64,000 nt of DNA from Aphelocoma coerulescens (taxonomy: Eukaryota > Chordata > Aves > Passeriformes > Corvidae), in contig NW_027184084.1 of assembly GCF_041296385.1 (NCBI RefSeq), positions 1-64,000 on the forward strand, in the 5' to 3' direction. The position numbers were made by a program, and so were the translations under genes. Below, in pieces: positions 40,643 through 51,433 of this stretch. The notes under the pieces are model-generated. The model saw only the letters and a program-made list of their open reading frames with translations, ran no database searches and had not been told where the DNA came from. Within the stretch, counting starts at the first letter, position 1. Each line of letters begins with the position of its first letter.

Positions 40643-42309
40643 AAGATGCTTCTGTTCATCTATTACCCTGTCATGGTTTGACACTGGCCCAGCAACAGGC
40701 ACCCACAAGAGCCGCTCGCATACCCTCCCCTGCCACAGCTGGGCAGAGGAGGGAAAAGGAAAAAAATTAACGAATGCTTCATGAGTGAGATAAGGACCAG
40801 GAGAAACGCTTCAAGGGTGAAACAGGCTCAACCTAAGTTGTGAAGTGAATTTATTACTAACAGAATCAGAGGAGGATAATGAGAAGTAAAATAAACCCTT
40901 AGAACACCTTCCACCCCCCAGCCCCTCCCTCCTTCCCACCAGCAGCGCAGGGAGACAGGACATGGGGATTTGGTCAGTTCATCACCAAGATTTCCTTCCG
41001 CTGCTCCAGGAGAGGAGTCTTCCCCTGTGTGGGGTCCCTCCCACGGGAGACAGTTTTCTGTGAACTTCCCCAGCGTGGGTCCACTCTCAAGAGCAGCAGC
41101 CATACCACACCCTCTGCTGCGTGAGTCCCTCCCATGGGCAAACAGTCCTCCCAAAACTGCTGCACCGTGGGTTGCTCTTTCCACGGGGCGGAGTCCTCCA
41201 AGGACAGGCTACTCCAGCCTGGAAGCAGGGGCCTTGTCTCTTCACCGGGTCTTCCACTGGAACACAGCCTCCTCGAGGCATCCACCCACTCCGGCATGGG
41301 CACCTCCCCCACGGGCTGTGGATGGATCTCTGCATCCCACGTGGACCCTTGGGCTGCAGAGGGACAACCTGCTTCACCATGGTCTTTACCACGGCCTGCA
41401 GAGGAATCTTGGCTCCGGCACCTGGAGCACCTCCTCCCCCTCCTTCTTCACTGACCTTGGTGTCGCCATGTTGTTTTCCCTCACATGTTCTCACCTCCTC
41501 CTCTTCTCTGACTAGAATCCAAAATCTTGTGACTTTGTTTTGATTTTCTTCTTAAATATGTCATCACAGAGGCGTTATCAACCTCTCTCATTGACCCAGC
41601 TTTGGCCAGCAGCATGTCTATCTTCAGAGCCATCAGCCATTGGCTCTGCCGGACATAGTGGGAAGCTTCCAGCAGCTTCCTCACAAGAGCCATCTTTGTG
41701 GCCCCCCTGCTACCAAAAACCAGGCCATGACAAACCAATATATACCCACTGCTGGTTTTGGTCCACTACCATTTCAAACTCATGCCTTATTATTGGGTTG
41801 TTCTTCTACCACTCGAACTGGACTGTTTATTTTACCAGGAATTATTGATGCATATTATAAAGGAGAAATCAAAATTATGGCTTGGACTCCTAACTCCCCG
41901 CACTGTGCCTCAAGGGACATGCTTGGCACAACTCATACCGTTGCCAGCAATTCCTTGTCCAGTGACAATATTGCAACAGCAACGAAACAATGGGAGCTTT
42001 GGAAGCACAGGTGTTCCTCAGATCTTTTGGTCCAAAGTAATTGGAACACAACAGCCATTACTCACCTGCCAAATAGACTCTAAGTCTTTTACTGGATTGG
42101 TTGATACTGGAGCCGATGTATCCATTACAGCGCAGAAGGAGTGGCCTCCTGATTGGCCCCTGGCACCCTCTATGGCAATTGTCGCTGGAGTCAATGGACA
42201 ACAAATACCCTGGCAGTCAGCCAAAGAACTGCGCATCGTTGGACCTGAAGGCAAGACTGCCACCCTGCGACCGTATGTATTCCTGATCCTGGGCACGTTG
42301 TGGGGGTGA
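40516..42309 (+). pseudogene. pro: Provirus F pro (dUTPase plus protease), split by a solo LTR
   Basis: The dUTPase starts with GSAGLDVA (about 40590), one frame behind nucleocapsid, as expected for a -1 gag-pro shift. It is cut after HLLP at 40668 by a 1.07-kb LTR and resumes at 41748 with TAGFGPL and the GLFILPGIIDAYYKGEI catalytic segment (Asp of DxDY now Ala/Tyr). Protease follows with DTGADVS (about 42110) and GPEGKTATLRPYV. It ends in a premature TGA at 42307. Confidence 0.8.
40669..41742 (-). repeat. Solo LTR in F dUTPase
   Basis: Starts TGTCATGGTTTGACAC on the plus strand. The other end reads CCAGGCCATGACA (41732) plus ten further bases before a repeat of TACCC. TACCC occurs at 40664-40668 and 41743-41747, and dropping the insert with one TACCC rejoins the dUTPase frame as ...HLLP-TAGFG. 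The exact right LTR end (41732 or 41742) is uncertain. Minus orientation is my reading from similarity to avian LTRs with this terminus. Confidence 0.7.
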
Positions 42310-42476
42310 GATCTACTGACTCAATGGGGCTTGATCATTTCAACACATTTTTAATAGGGGCCACTGACGAAATGCTGCTCCTGAAACTCACCTGGCTTAC
42401 TGATAGGCTTGTATGGAAAGACCAGTGGCCCTTAAGAGGCAAGCGGCTTCACCAAGCCTGAATCCTTGTACAGGAA

Positions 42477-43376
42477 TGTTGGGGTTTTAGGAGCTCTCCT
42501 GGTTTTTTGTTTGTTTTCTGTTAAAGGAATTTTCCCCCCGATACATGTTGCTAGGGGAAGAAATGGCTGGATACTTAAGAAAAACAAAAGACCTGGCTGC
42601 TCTTTTTGTTTCACCTGGGTGTGTGGGAAGTCGGTCTTGGCGTTCAGACAGAGAGGGAAGCTGCTTTCTTCGGCCGCTTTTCCTTCTGCTGGAGAAGCCC
42701 CGGGATCCCAAAGCCTGCCTTCCCTGCCCCGCTGGGAGCCGGGCTGTGGCCGCCCTTCCCCACCATTGCTTCGAGCCTTCGCTACGTTGTAGCCGTGCTC
42801 GCCCTGCCTGCCCAGACCTCCGGGGGGTTCCCCGTTTGGATACATCTCGTCTGCCATCTGGGATTTGTGCTCGTCCCTGCCGTTCCAGCCTGCTGTTCCC
42901 GAGGGCCGGGCCAGACACCGGGATCAGCTGCCCAGGGGTTTGTGATGCTTCTTTGTTTCATCCCTCCCCGCCATCCCATGCCACCAGTGCCGCATGCTCC
43001 CCGAGCTCGCTCCGGAGCTCCCCCTGCAGCCGCGGGGGAACCATCGCACCTGCCCTGCTCACCGGGAGCTGCCAGCGCCCCTGCCGGCTGCGACCGGAAC
43101 TGCACCCAAGGGGAAAAGGGCCTGACAGCCGAGAAGGCTGGCACTGGGTTTGTGATTGTTTGCTGTTACTGCCATAGTTATTGTTGTCTGTTTGACTGGT
43201 TATACACATATAGATATATAATAGTAAAGAACTGTTATTCCTATTTCCCACATCTTTGCCTAAAAGCCCCTTGATTTCAAAATTTTAATAACTCGGAGGG
43301 AAGGGGGGGTGGCATCTGCCATTCCAAGGGAGGCTTCTGCCTTCCTTAGAAGACACCTGTCTTTCAAACCAAGACA
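42477..43376 (+). repeat. Solo LTR in F RT (TSD AGGAA)
   Basis: 900 bp, TGTTGGGGTTTT to CCAAGACA, flanked by AGGAA at 42472-42476 and 43377-43381. Removal with one TSD rejoins the F RT frame (GTACAGGAACAACTG, reading VQEQL). Orientation is not certain: no clear AATAAA was seen. Confidence 0.88.
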
Positions 43377-43922
43377 AGGAACAACTGCAATTGGGTCACA
43401 TTGTCCCTTCCACCAGCCCATGGAATACACCTATTTTCGTTATTCCTAAGAAATCAGGAAAGTGGAGACTTTTACAGGATCTCAGGGCAGTCAATACAGT
43501 CATGGCACCTATGGGATAATTACAACCAGAAATACTTAACTCCACGATGATTCCTGAACATTGGGAATTGGATATAATTGATTTAAAAGACAGTTTTTTC
43601 ACAATTCCTTTACATCCTGATGATGCACCTAAATTTGCCTTATCTTTTCCATCTGTCAATCATGAAACCCCCAAGGAACGATACCACTAGGTTGTCTTAC
43701 CCCAGGGTATGAAATACAGTCCAACGATTTGTCAATTTGTCGTTCATTCAGCAATACAGCCAATATGGCAAAAATATCCATCTGTTTTGCTGTATCACTA
43801 TATGGATGACATTTTAGTTGCCTCCGACAGCATGACACTATTGCGTGATTGCCTTGCAGCTATAAAAGTAACACTCACCAGCAGAGGTCTGTGCATGGCC
43901 ACAAACAAAATTCAAACAGAAC

Positions 43923-44298
43923 TGTAGGTACAAAAATGCTGTTAGCAAGGATTTTCTTGTTATTTTCTAAGTCCGTGAGAGATTTTTCTCTCTCACAGAA
44001 GAGGTAGCAGAGTGATGCAAACAACCAAGCCACCTGCAACCTTGAAAAGTCTTGTTTATGGTATAGTAGAAAAATATTTTGACAGTGGATGTTTTAGGAT
44101 TTTAGCCAATCACCCCCAAGGGGTGGCTGGCCCTTTGTCCAATTAGACTATGAAGAAAAAAGTCTATAAAAGAGTTTGTAAAATAATTAAATAAATCAAT
44201 CTTGCTGCACAATTTCTGCCTGTTGGATCTCCTCTCCTCTTCCTCCCTATGGCTGCGGGACACGGTGATATACCGTAGGAACCAGGCCTGCGGTAATA
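43923..44298 (+). repeat. Provirus G 5' LTR (376 bp)
   Basis: Starts TGTAGGTACAAAAATGC and ends GCGGTAATA, followed by TT and the primer-binding site. TATAAAA at 44165-44171 and AATAAA at 44190-44195 are only about 20 bases apart, implying a very short R or overlapping signals. It matches the 3' LTR with a few substitutions and a 2-bp length difference. Confidence 0.9.
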
Positions 44299-44300
44299 TT

Positions 44301-44318
44301 TGGTGCTGCCCGACGTGA
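44301..44318 (+). other. Provirus G primer-binding site, tRNA-Trp-like
   Basis: TGGTGCTGCCCGACGTGATC follows the LTR by two bases (TT). It resembles the Trp-type site of avian leukosis viruses (TGGTGACCCCGACGTGAT) with a small internal change and one extra base. This is weaker than a perfect match, so the primer is tentative. Confidence 0.55.
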
Positions 44319-44425
44319 TCTGCACTCTCTGACGTGTCCTGCTGCTGCGAGTCAAGCCAAATTTCTCTAGAGGTACGCTGTTCCCCTTCCTCCCCCGGGA
44401 CCGGGAGGTCCGACAGAACTGAGAA

Positions 44426-47220
44426 ATGGCAAACAGCGGCTCACAAACCGAAGCTGCGATGCTGGTCTGGAAAGGTGTGTTTAGCATATTGCACACCTCC
44501 ATTCCTGAAAACTCAGTTCGGGAATTATTAGACTGGGCTACTTTAAAAGGGATTTCCATGGACAGAGATAGTGCCCTGGACTTTGCCTTATGGCAGGAAC
44601 TCGGATGCGCTGTCCGACAGGAGCTCCCGACTGGGGACTCAGCAGCGTTAGAATTATACAAAACCTGGCGCTCGTTATTTATCCTGCTGACAGGACTTGA
44701 CTGTGATAGCAGGGCTGGATCGCCTATCTCGGTGATGAGTGACAGAGGAATGTCCGAGGGGGGCACCGTTGACTGGGTTTCCGGGGCAAATGATGGTGGA
44801 TTCGGAAACCCCTCCCCGGCTCCACAGGCAGAGCCTGCGCCAGCTCACCCTGTACAATCGCAGGACTCTGCAGCCCCCAGAGACCCCACACCGGTAGAGG
44901 CAGGGGGGTCAAGGCAGCGGGAGGGCGCACAGCCTGCCTTGCCATTCAGCTGGGTGGCGGCCACGGCTTATCCAGGGCCGCAAATCAGCGGTTTGGCCAC
45001 TTGGACGCCCAGAGCGGCTCCTAGCTCGGTTGCGTATGCACCTGGATCTAACTTCTTAGCCGGCGTAGCGCCAGGCGTGCCTGCCCCTCGACTCCCTGGG
45101 TGTGGTCCGCTGCCTTCCGTGGCGCTGGACTGTTCTGCGCAGTCGCAGAACCGAGCCATTGACCTCTTAATGCAGCATCTGCCTTTGCTGACAGAGTTAC
45201 CTAAGCTATACCGAAGGATGGAGGACCTGCTCAGCCTGTTAGAGCGGCCGTGCCGCCAGCGCCACCTGCACCGCCCGCACCACCCTTCCCCCCCCCGCCG
45301 GCCACGGAGCCAAGAAACGGTGCAGCCGGCACCGAACCCGGAAGCAGGGCTGTCGCGGGAAAACCCGAAAGCGGCAGCGGCTGTGGAGACGCGGCCAGAG
45401 ACGGCGGCTGTGGCTGTGGAGACCGGCATGACCGCCGAGAACGGGCCAGCAGCGGCAGCACGGGGCACATCCGCAGAGCGCGGGCCAGAGACGGCGGCGC
45501 CAAGAGCGGCCGGGGAGCTCAAAACAGCAGTGGAAGCGGAGACCGCGCCAGATGCAGCTGCTGTGCAAGAGGCGAGTGAGGCGCCGAGCGCGGCGCCGGG
45601 AGCGGCAGTAGCCCCAGAGACGGCGGCAGCAGCTTCAGTACCAGTTCGGTCTGGACTGGCCGAGACGGCCTCCCGTAAAGAAACTGCTGTAAAAACTGCC
45701 GCACAGCCAACTGCAGTCTGTCCTGTCTGTTCTGCCTCTAGCAAACTTAGCCAAAGTGCCCCTCTCCGTCCATTTCTGTTCATTCCCAGCGTCTCTGAGT
45801 CTCTGAGTTGCCTTTGCCTGATGATTCCTCATCAGGCAGTGAGGCAGATGAGGTTCTGGCCCCAGGTGATAAGGCGACTGTAGCCACGTGGCGAAGGAAA
45901 AGGCTGCGCAGGTCTCGACCCTGGACATTTCAGGACTGCACAGTAACAGTGCGTCCGACCCATTATAATCGCTTCTTAGAGTCAGTTAAGATGCGAGCAT
46001 TGGAGGAGGGTGACTGGAGGTCATTAGAAATCCTTGGAATGCCATATAGATCTGAGGATTCTGGGGGTAACCGGGGAGCTGTTACACTCCATCCACAGGC
46101 GGTGCCAGAAGTTCAGGATGGTAGTGCTTCCCCTAAAGGGGAGATCCAAGCTTTCCCAGTGTATAAGGCTCTCCCAGATTCAGGGGAGCATGACAAGCAT
46201 GAGGTAATTGCTTGGAAAGTTGCCCAGGACATCCAATCCAAGGTGGCACAATATGGACTAGGTTCTGCTGAGGTTATGCAGATAATAGGGGGGATAAATA
46301 CAGATTTGCTTTCTCCATTTGATATCAGACACTTAGGTCAAATTCTATTTCAACCTGTACAATTTACAGTTTTTGAGAAAACCTGGAGAAAGCTGGCCGG
46401 CAAGACTGCATTAGCAAATATGCAGCTCCCTGCTGCTGATCCTAGACAGACAGCAGGAGTGGATGCTTTGATGGGGACTGGTCCTTTCTCTGATCCCAGT
46501 CTACAGGGTAATTTGCCCTCTAGCATCCTGCAGAAAGCTCAACAGGTCGGCATGGCTGCCCTGTTGAAAACCATAGAGTTGTCTGCACCCAGAAAGCGAT
46601 ATACTGAAATAGTTCAAGGCAAATCAGAGTCATTCCTCTCCTTTGTAGAGAAAGTTGCTGCTTCTCTTGAGAAGCAGGTTGAGGATGACGGGTTAAGACA
46701 GTTGTTGTTAAGGCAGTTAGTGAGAGATAACGCAAACGAGGAGTGCAGAAAAATCATAGATGCCTTACCAGGGGACCCTGAGGTAACAGACATGGTCGAG
46801 GCCTGCACTAAGGTGGGATCTGGGAACCAGAAAAGGTCTGCTTTGGCTGCGTTCCTGCAGCCTGTTCACGCATCTTCTGGTCATGAACCTAAGCCACCAA
46901 AACAGGTGAAGAAACGGAAGCGGCCTAAGCCGAGACAAAAAGAGAACACACCGATCCCCCAGTGCAAGAGGTGTGGCAGGCCAGGCCATTGCTCATACTA
47001 CTGTAGATCCCGGACTCATGCCGATGGTCGGCCTTTGTTGGGAAACTTCTGCCGGGGTGCAAGGAGGGGGAATTGCTCTCCGATGCAGTCGCTCCCCCAG
47101 AGAGTGGCACAGGTACAGGCACAGGCCTACCCAGCCACCCTAGAGACAGCACCCAGGGATCAGACGGCACCCAGGGATCAGACGGGTTTGACGTCCACAC
47201 TGCAGCCGCAGTTGTCTTAG
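44426..47220 (+). pseudogene. gag: Provirus G gag, broken by one frameshift
   Basis: Two overlapping frames make one Gag. 44426-45883 (485 codons) covers matrix and a long Pro/Ala/Glu-rich linker. 45808-47220 (470 codons) covers an acidic segment, capsid, and one CCHC knuckle (CKRCGRPGHCSYYC, about 46966-47007). The switch lies near 45800, where one-base slippage joins VSESLS to LPLPDDSSSG. It could be a plain mutation. The linker at about 45240-45650 is very GC-rich with repeated GAGACGGCGG-like words. Gag stops at TAG 47218, about 28 bases after the frameshift heptamer. Confidence 0.82.
47184..47190 (+). promoter_or_regulatory. Predicted gag-pro -1 frameshift site (G_GGT_TTG)
   Basis: GGGTTTG sits in the exact phase for zero-frame codons ACG GGT TTG of gag. 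Slipping by -1 yields GGG TTT GAC in the pro frame, the start of the dUTPase. A small hairpin (ACTGC/GCAGT) follows after about 8 bases and the gag stop is at 47218. Confidence 0.5.
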
Positions 47221-47865
47221 ACTCTAGCGGTATTTGTAAGGTTCCCTTGGATGCATATGGACCCTTAGCCCAGGGATCCAGTGCGATGCTGGTGGGAAAA
47301 CCTGATGTTGCCCATCAAGGAATCTTAGTGCACTCAGGAGTTATTGGTGCTGACTTTAAAGGTCAGATTTGAGCTATGGTCTCCACGCAAAAACCCCCTG
47401 TAACTATTCCTGAAAAGACCTGACTTGCTAAATTAGTGCCTTTTAAGTCTTGTGTCCCCAGGGTAGAACAAACTCAGGAAGATAACGGCAGTGGATCTAC
47501 GGGACTTCCGCAGGCCTTCTGGACTGCAGACATCTCTGACCAAAGGCCACAGATGACATGTACCCTGATCCCCCGATCCTGCTGAATGCCTGTCTACCCC
47601 AGATTCCGCTTCGAGATTTGATTGATACGGGTGCTGATGTAACTACTATCTCCTTCTCTGCATGGCCTCCCTCATGGCCTTTAGCCCCGGTGGGATCGGC
47701 CATTGCAGGATTAGGAGGAACCACACAGAGCTATTTAAGGGAACGGCCTATGATGGTGAAGGACTCAGAGGGGCACACAGCTATGATTAGGCCTTATGTT
47801 ACTACCACTTCCTGTAACCTTTGGGGACGGGATGTGTTGGCAGCTTGGGGCGTACGGATTGGGAC

Positions 47866-47872
47866 AAATTTT
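47866..47872 (+). promoter_or_regulatory. Predicted pro-pol -1 frameshift site (A_AAT_TTT then TAG)
   Basis: The protease frame reads ACA AAT TTT TAG, so AAATTTT is in phase and abuts the stop. This is nearly the same as the AAATTTA-TAG site of Rous sarcoma virus. A 6-bp stem (ACTGTG 47884-47889 with CACAGT 47900-47905) begins 11 bases downstream. The -1 frame continues straight into RT. Confidence 0.65.
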
Positions 47873-50134
47873 TAGCAGGGGTCACTGTGTGTAAGGGTGC
47901 ACAGTATCCTACACTGCCTTTTCGGTGGATGACTAACACACCAGTCTTTGAGCCTCAGTGGCCCCTACCAAAAGAGAAGTTAGACGCCCTTCATCAGCTG
48001 GTTCCGGAACAGTTACAACAGGGGCACCTTGAACCTTCTACTAGCCCCTGGAACACTCCTGTTTTCGTAATTAAGAAGAAATCAGGGAAATGGAGATTAG
48101 TGCAGGACCTCCGGAAAGGTAATGCAGTAATGGAAGGTATAGGGGCATTGCAGCCTGGCATGCCCTCTCCCACCATGATTCCTTCAGGGTGGGACATCCT
48201 GATAATTGATTTAAAGGATTGTTTCTTCACAATTCCTTTGCATCCTGATGACAAACCAAAATTTGCCTTTACTGTGCCTGCCATTAACAATGCTGAACCT
48301 GCTAAGAGATACCAATGGAAGGTCCTCCCTCAAGGAATGAGGAACAGCCCAATTATCTGTCACCCAAGCTTTAGCCGGAGTTCGCAAGCAGTTTCCTGAT
48401 GCACGCTGCTACCACTACATGGATGATATCCTGGTGGCAGCGTCCACCCGGGATGAGCTGCTGAGAATACAGCCTCAGCTGCTCGCTGCTCTGCATGCCT
48501 ATGGATTAGAGGTAGCTCCGGAGAAAGTTCAACAGCTTCCTCCTTGGAAATATTTAGGAGTGAAAATTTTGGACCAAACTATCCATCGCCAAGAGGTGCG
48601 ATTCCCAGATTCAATAAAAACCTTGAATGATGCTCAGAAACTGCTGGGTGTCATCAATTGGTTGCGACCTTATTTAGGTCTAACTGCAAAGCAACTTTCC
48701 CCAGATTTTTAATACATTAAAAGGGGATCCCGATCTGAATTCACCTCGGGAGTTGACTCTGGAAGCACGACAAGCGCTGCAGGAGGTCCAACGGGCTGTT
48801 TCCGCTCATCAGGTTTATCGAGTGGATCCCTCCATTGCTATCACTGTTTTCATTACTATTCCAGACCTCCATCCTACAGGTATCATTGGCCAGTGGAATG
48901 CACAATGGCCTGATCTTTTGCATATCCTAGAATGGGTCTTTTTGCCTCACCAGCCAAAAAGGACTGTGACCACAGTGTTTGAATTGGTCGCTTCTCTGAT
49001 AATCAAATGCTGTCAACAGTGCTTGCAAATGATGGCTGCGGATCCTGCAGTAATTGTCATTCCGATCTCAAAGGAATACTTTGAGTGGAGCCTTATCCAT
49101 AGTGCTCCTTTGCAAAGCACGCTGCAAAACTTTTCAGGGCAGATCACTTACCATCTGCCCAGCCATAAATTACTGCAGTTGGCAAAATTGACCGTGCTTT
49201 CCTTGCGGCCGAGAAATAGCCGAGTGCCGGTGCAAGGACCCACCGTCTTTACGGATGGTTGAGGGAAAACTGGGAAAGCCATTGTTACCTGGAAGGAGGG
49301 ATCGGAATGGCAGGTTGTCTTGGGGTGACCAATGATGTGTATCCCATATCGCTGCCTATGCCCAGAAATTAATTTTTGTGCCTTTCTATGCCTCTAAACT
49401 GAGCCTGAGAGGGGGAAGGAAAAAACTGAGCAAAACTTTCTCAAAGCAGTTTGCAGCTTGTTCAAGGTCACATAAAGATAGGAGGTTTTTTTTTTTTTTT
49501 GGTTTTTTTCCCCAGCCGCGGCAGGGGAGCGAGGAAGCACCCGGTTTGCTGTGTTCCAGTCAGTTTTGGCCAGTTGTTTTCAGTTTTTTTTTCTCCGGAG
49601 AGAGACTGAGAGTTGAACTTTGCTTTTTCTTCTCTAGAATTCCGGATTTTCTCCCTTTGTTACTGGACTGCTTTCAACCTCAGAGCACATCGGGAGAACT
49701 TTCCACCGGGCACAGGGGGCCTGGCCCTGGCCCAAGCCCCAGCTCCAAGGAGACCAAAGGGAGGACTCTAACGCTTTCCCAGGTTTTTCCTCCACAGCGA
49801 AAGATTTTACCATTTAACCTCATTTTCCTTTCCTGTGTGTTTGTTAAATAAATAGTTTTATCTTCTTCACTTTCCTTCGAGGAAAATTTTTTTTTTTTCC
49901 CTGAACCTGGTGGGGGAGGGGTGGTTGTGCCTTCTCTCAGAGGATATATTTCTAAATTTGGCCAAACCGGTACACAGGTGCTGAAGGAACACGAGTCAGG
50001 CTCTGCTCAGTTAGTTGAATTAAGGGCTGTTACCATGGCTTTTCAGCGATTCTCACAAGAACCTTTGAATTTGGTTACTGACTGCTTATGTAGCAGATAT
50101 CACCCAATGCTTAGATTGTTCACTTCTGAAGGAG
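47872..50134 (+). pseudogene. pol: Provirus G RT and RNase H, split by a solo LTR
   Basis: RT fingers and palm ([19 protein letters not shown], then [10 protein letters not shown]) run to about 48370. The frame shifts before YMDD (about 48415), then again near 48715 in the thumb. RNase H starts with FTDG at about 49250, where the next Ser codon is TGA. It is cut at 49315 by a solo LTR and resumes at 49980 with LKEHESGSAQLVEL (catalytic Glu present). One more frameshift near 50130 leads to the RNase H end and integrase. Confidence 0.8.
49316..49974 (+). repeat. Solo LTR in G RNase H (TSD CAGGT)
   Basis: 659 bp, TGTCTTGGGG to CCGGTACA, flanked by CAGGT at 49311-49315 and 49975-49979. Removal restores WQVLKEHESG in RNase H. 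AATAAA occurs at about 49846, supporting plus orientation. It holds a T run at about 49482-49500. This is the third level of nesting (F, then G, then this LTR). Confidence 0.88.
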
Positions 50135-51304
50135 GTGATCAATGCGGCTCTGTTTTCGCTGTTGCAAACCTTGTGGTCCGCAATTCAGGCTCGAGTGCAT
50201 CCGTATTACATTCTGCACATTCGAAGCCACACCAATTTACCAGGGTTTCTAAAAGAAGGCAATGCCAGGGCTGACATGCTGGCCAACCCTGCATGGGTAG
50301 GGCCTCAGCCTGACAAAATTGCACAAGCCAAGGCATCGCACGGTTTCTTCCATCAAAGTGCACATACCCTGCAGAAGCAGTTTCATTTAATGCCAACTGA
50401 GGCGCGCGGCATTGTCAGCGCTTGTGCTGACTGTCATGGACTCGCTGCGCCTTTGCCAGCGGGGGGAAACTCCAGAGGGCTAAAAGCCTTGCCAATTTGG
50501 CAAATGGATGTAACTCACATCCCTGAATTTGGTCGGCTGAAATATGTGCACGTGTCTATTGACACTTTCTCCTCGGCTATGTGGGCTACTGCTCACACTG
50601 GAGAGAAGGGCCGTGATGTCATCGCCCATTGGAAATTGGCTTTCTCAGTCCTGGGCGTGCCAGCTTCTTTGAAAACCGATAATGGTCCTGCCCATGCCTC
50701 GGAGAAGACACGGCAGTTCTTTCACCTATGGGGTGTGAACCATACCTTTGGTATCCCACATTCTCCTACTGGCCAAGCCATTGTTGAACGCGCTCATGGT
50801 ACCTTGAAGAGTGTTTTGGACAAACAGAAAAGGGGAATGCATGGAGAAACCCCACAGAGCCAACTAGAAAAAGCTTTGTATACAATTAATCACCTTACAG
50901 TACCACAAAATTCAAATAATCCTGTTATTCTGAATCATTTTCTCTCATTGCAGCCTCCAGGCGACAGACAACTGCCCCGGGCAAAAGTCTGGGTGCGGAA
51001 TTTACTCACTAACCAGTGGGAAGGCCCTCATGAGCTTATCGTTTGGGGTCGTGGGTATGCTTGCGTTTCCACAGATACTGGGGTACGGTGGCTACCTTCA
51101 AAATGCGTTCGCCCTGACCTACGGCACCAGAGGCAGAACAGGCAACCTCCAAATGATGACCAGAACGCCAACCATCCAAATGGCGACCAGAATGTAGATC
51201 ATCAGCATCATGACTCTTCTGATGATGACCAGGATGTCAACCATCAGGCAGATGGTCCTTCTACAAGCAGAGACTGGGATGGTCCTTCCACAGGCAGAGA
51301 CTGA
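50135..51304 (+). CDS. pol: Provirus G RNase H end and integrase, open frame
   Basis: A 389-codon open stretch. It has the last RNase H motif (ARADMLA), then integrase: His-His-Cys-Cys zinc site (H ligands in the FFHQSAHTLQ segment, then CADC), catalytic Asp in WQMDVTHIP, Asp in KTDNGPA and Glu in AIVERAHGTLK, all present. The C-terminal DNA-binding region (RNLLTNQWEGP, GVRWLPSKCVRPD) is followed by an odd tail of about 55 residues made of D/N/H/Q-rich repeats. The part upstream of it in pol is broken, so no full Pol can be made. Confidence 0.85.
   Translation: MINAALFSLLQTLWSAIQARVHPYYILHIRSHTNLPGFLKEGNARADMLANPAWVGPQPDKIAQAKASHGFFHQSAHTLQKQFHLMPTEARGIVSACADCHGLAAPLPAGGNSRGLKALPIWQMDVTHIPEFGRLKYVHVSIDTFSSAMWATAHTGEKGRDVIAHWKLAFSVLGVPASLKTDNGPAHASEKTRQFFHLWGVNHTFGIPHSPTGQAIVERAHGTLKSVLDKQKRGMHGETPQSQLEKALYTINHLTVPQNSNNPVILNHFLSLQPPGDRQLPRAKVWVRNLLTNQWEGPHELIVWGRGYACVSTDTGVRWLPSKCVRPDLRHQRQNRQPPNDDQNANHPNGDQNVDHQHHDSSDDDQDVNHQADGPSTSRDWDGPSTGRD
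51154..51301 (+). repeat. Degenerate coding repeats in the G integrase tail
   Basis: Four variants of a D-D-Q-N/D-x-N/D-H word are followed by two copies of a 27-base unit encoding DGPSTSRDW / DGPSTGRD. They end at the TGA stop. The repeats keep the frame. Confidence 0.7.
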
Positions 51305-51433
51305 ACTTTAAATTTCTTGTTATGGAGTCAGATAGTTAAAGCCTTAAGGACATATTTAGAATTAATAACTGATGTAGATTTCTATTTAGGATTAGTAGTA
51401 GAGTTGTTATCTTATAAAACAAAAAGGGGGAAT
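51305..51433 (+). other. Short 3' region with polypurine tract; no env
   Basis: Only 129 bp separate the pol stop from the 3' LTR, so env is absent. AAAAAGGGGGAA at 51421-51432 is a clear polypurine tract. The frame directly after the pol TGA stays open for about 40 codons (FLLWSQIVKALR...), possibly a remnant of a lost env end. Confidence 0.7.

Larger units (their letters stand above)
47073..47875 (+). pseudogene. pro: Provirus G pro (dUTPase and protease)
   Basis: The dUTPase lies at about 47175-47440 in the -1 frame relative to gag: GSDGFDVHTAA, then GILVHSGVIGADFKGQI (the catalytic Asp of the GVIDxDY motif now Gly, residue order GVIGADF). TGA/TAG-type stops follow. Protease (47558-47875) has DTGADVTT and [11 protein letters not shown] and ends with TAG at 47873, directly after an A_AAT_TTT heptamer. 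The dUTPase and protease are now in different frames. Confidence 0.8.

Noticed and set aside
42545..43274. Two overlapping 210-222-codon frames as a novel gene
   Set aside because: They lie wholly inside a solo LTR bounded by AGGAA target repeats and have GC-rich low-complexity composition.
44968..45783. 271-codon antisense open frame in G gag
   Set aside because: Low-complexity Ala/Pro-rich composition produced by GC-rich coding sequence on the opposite strand.
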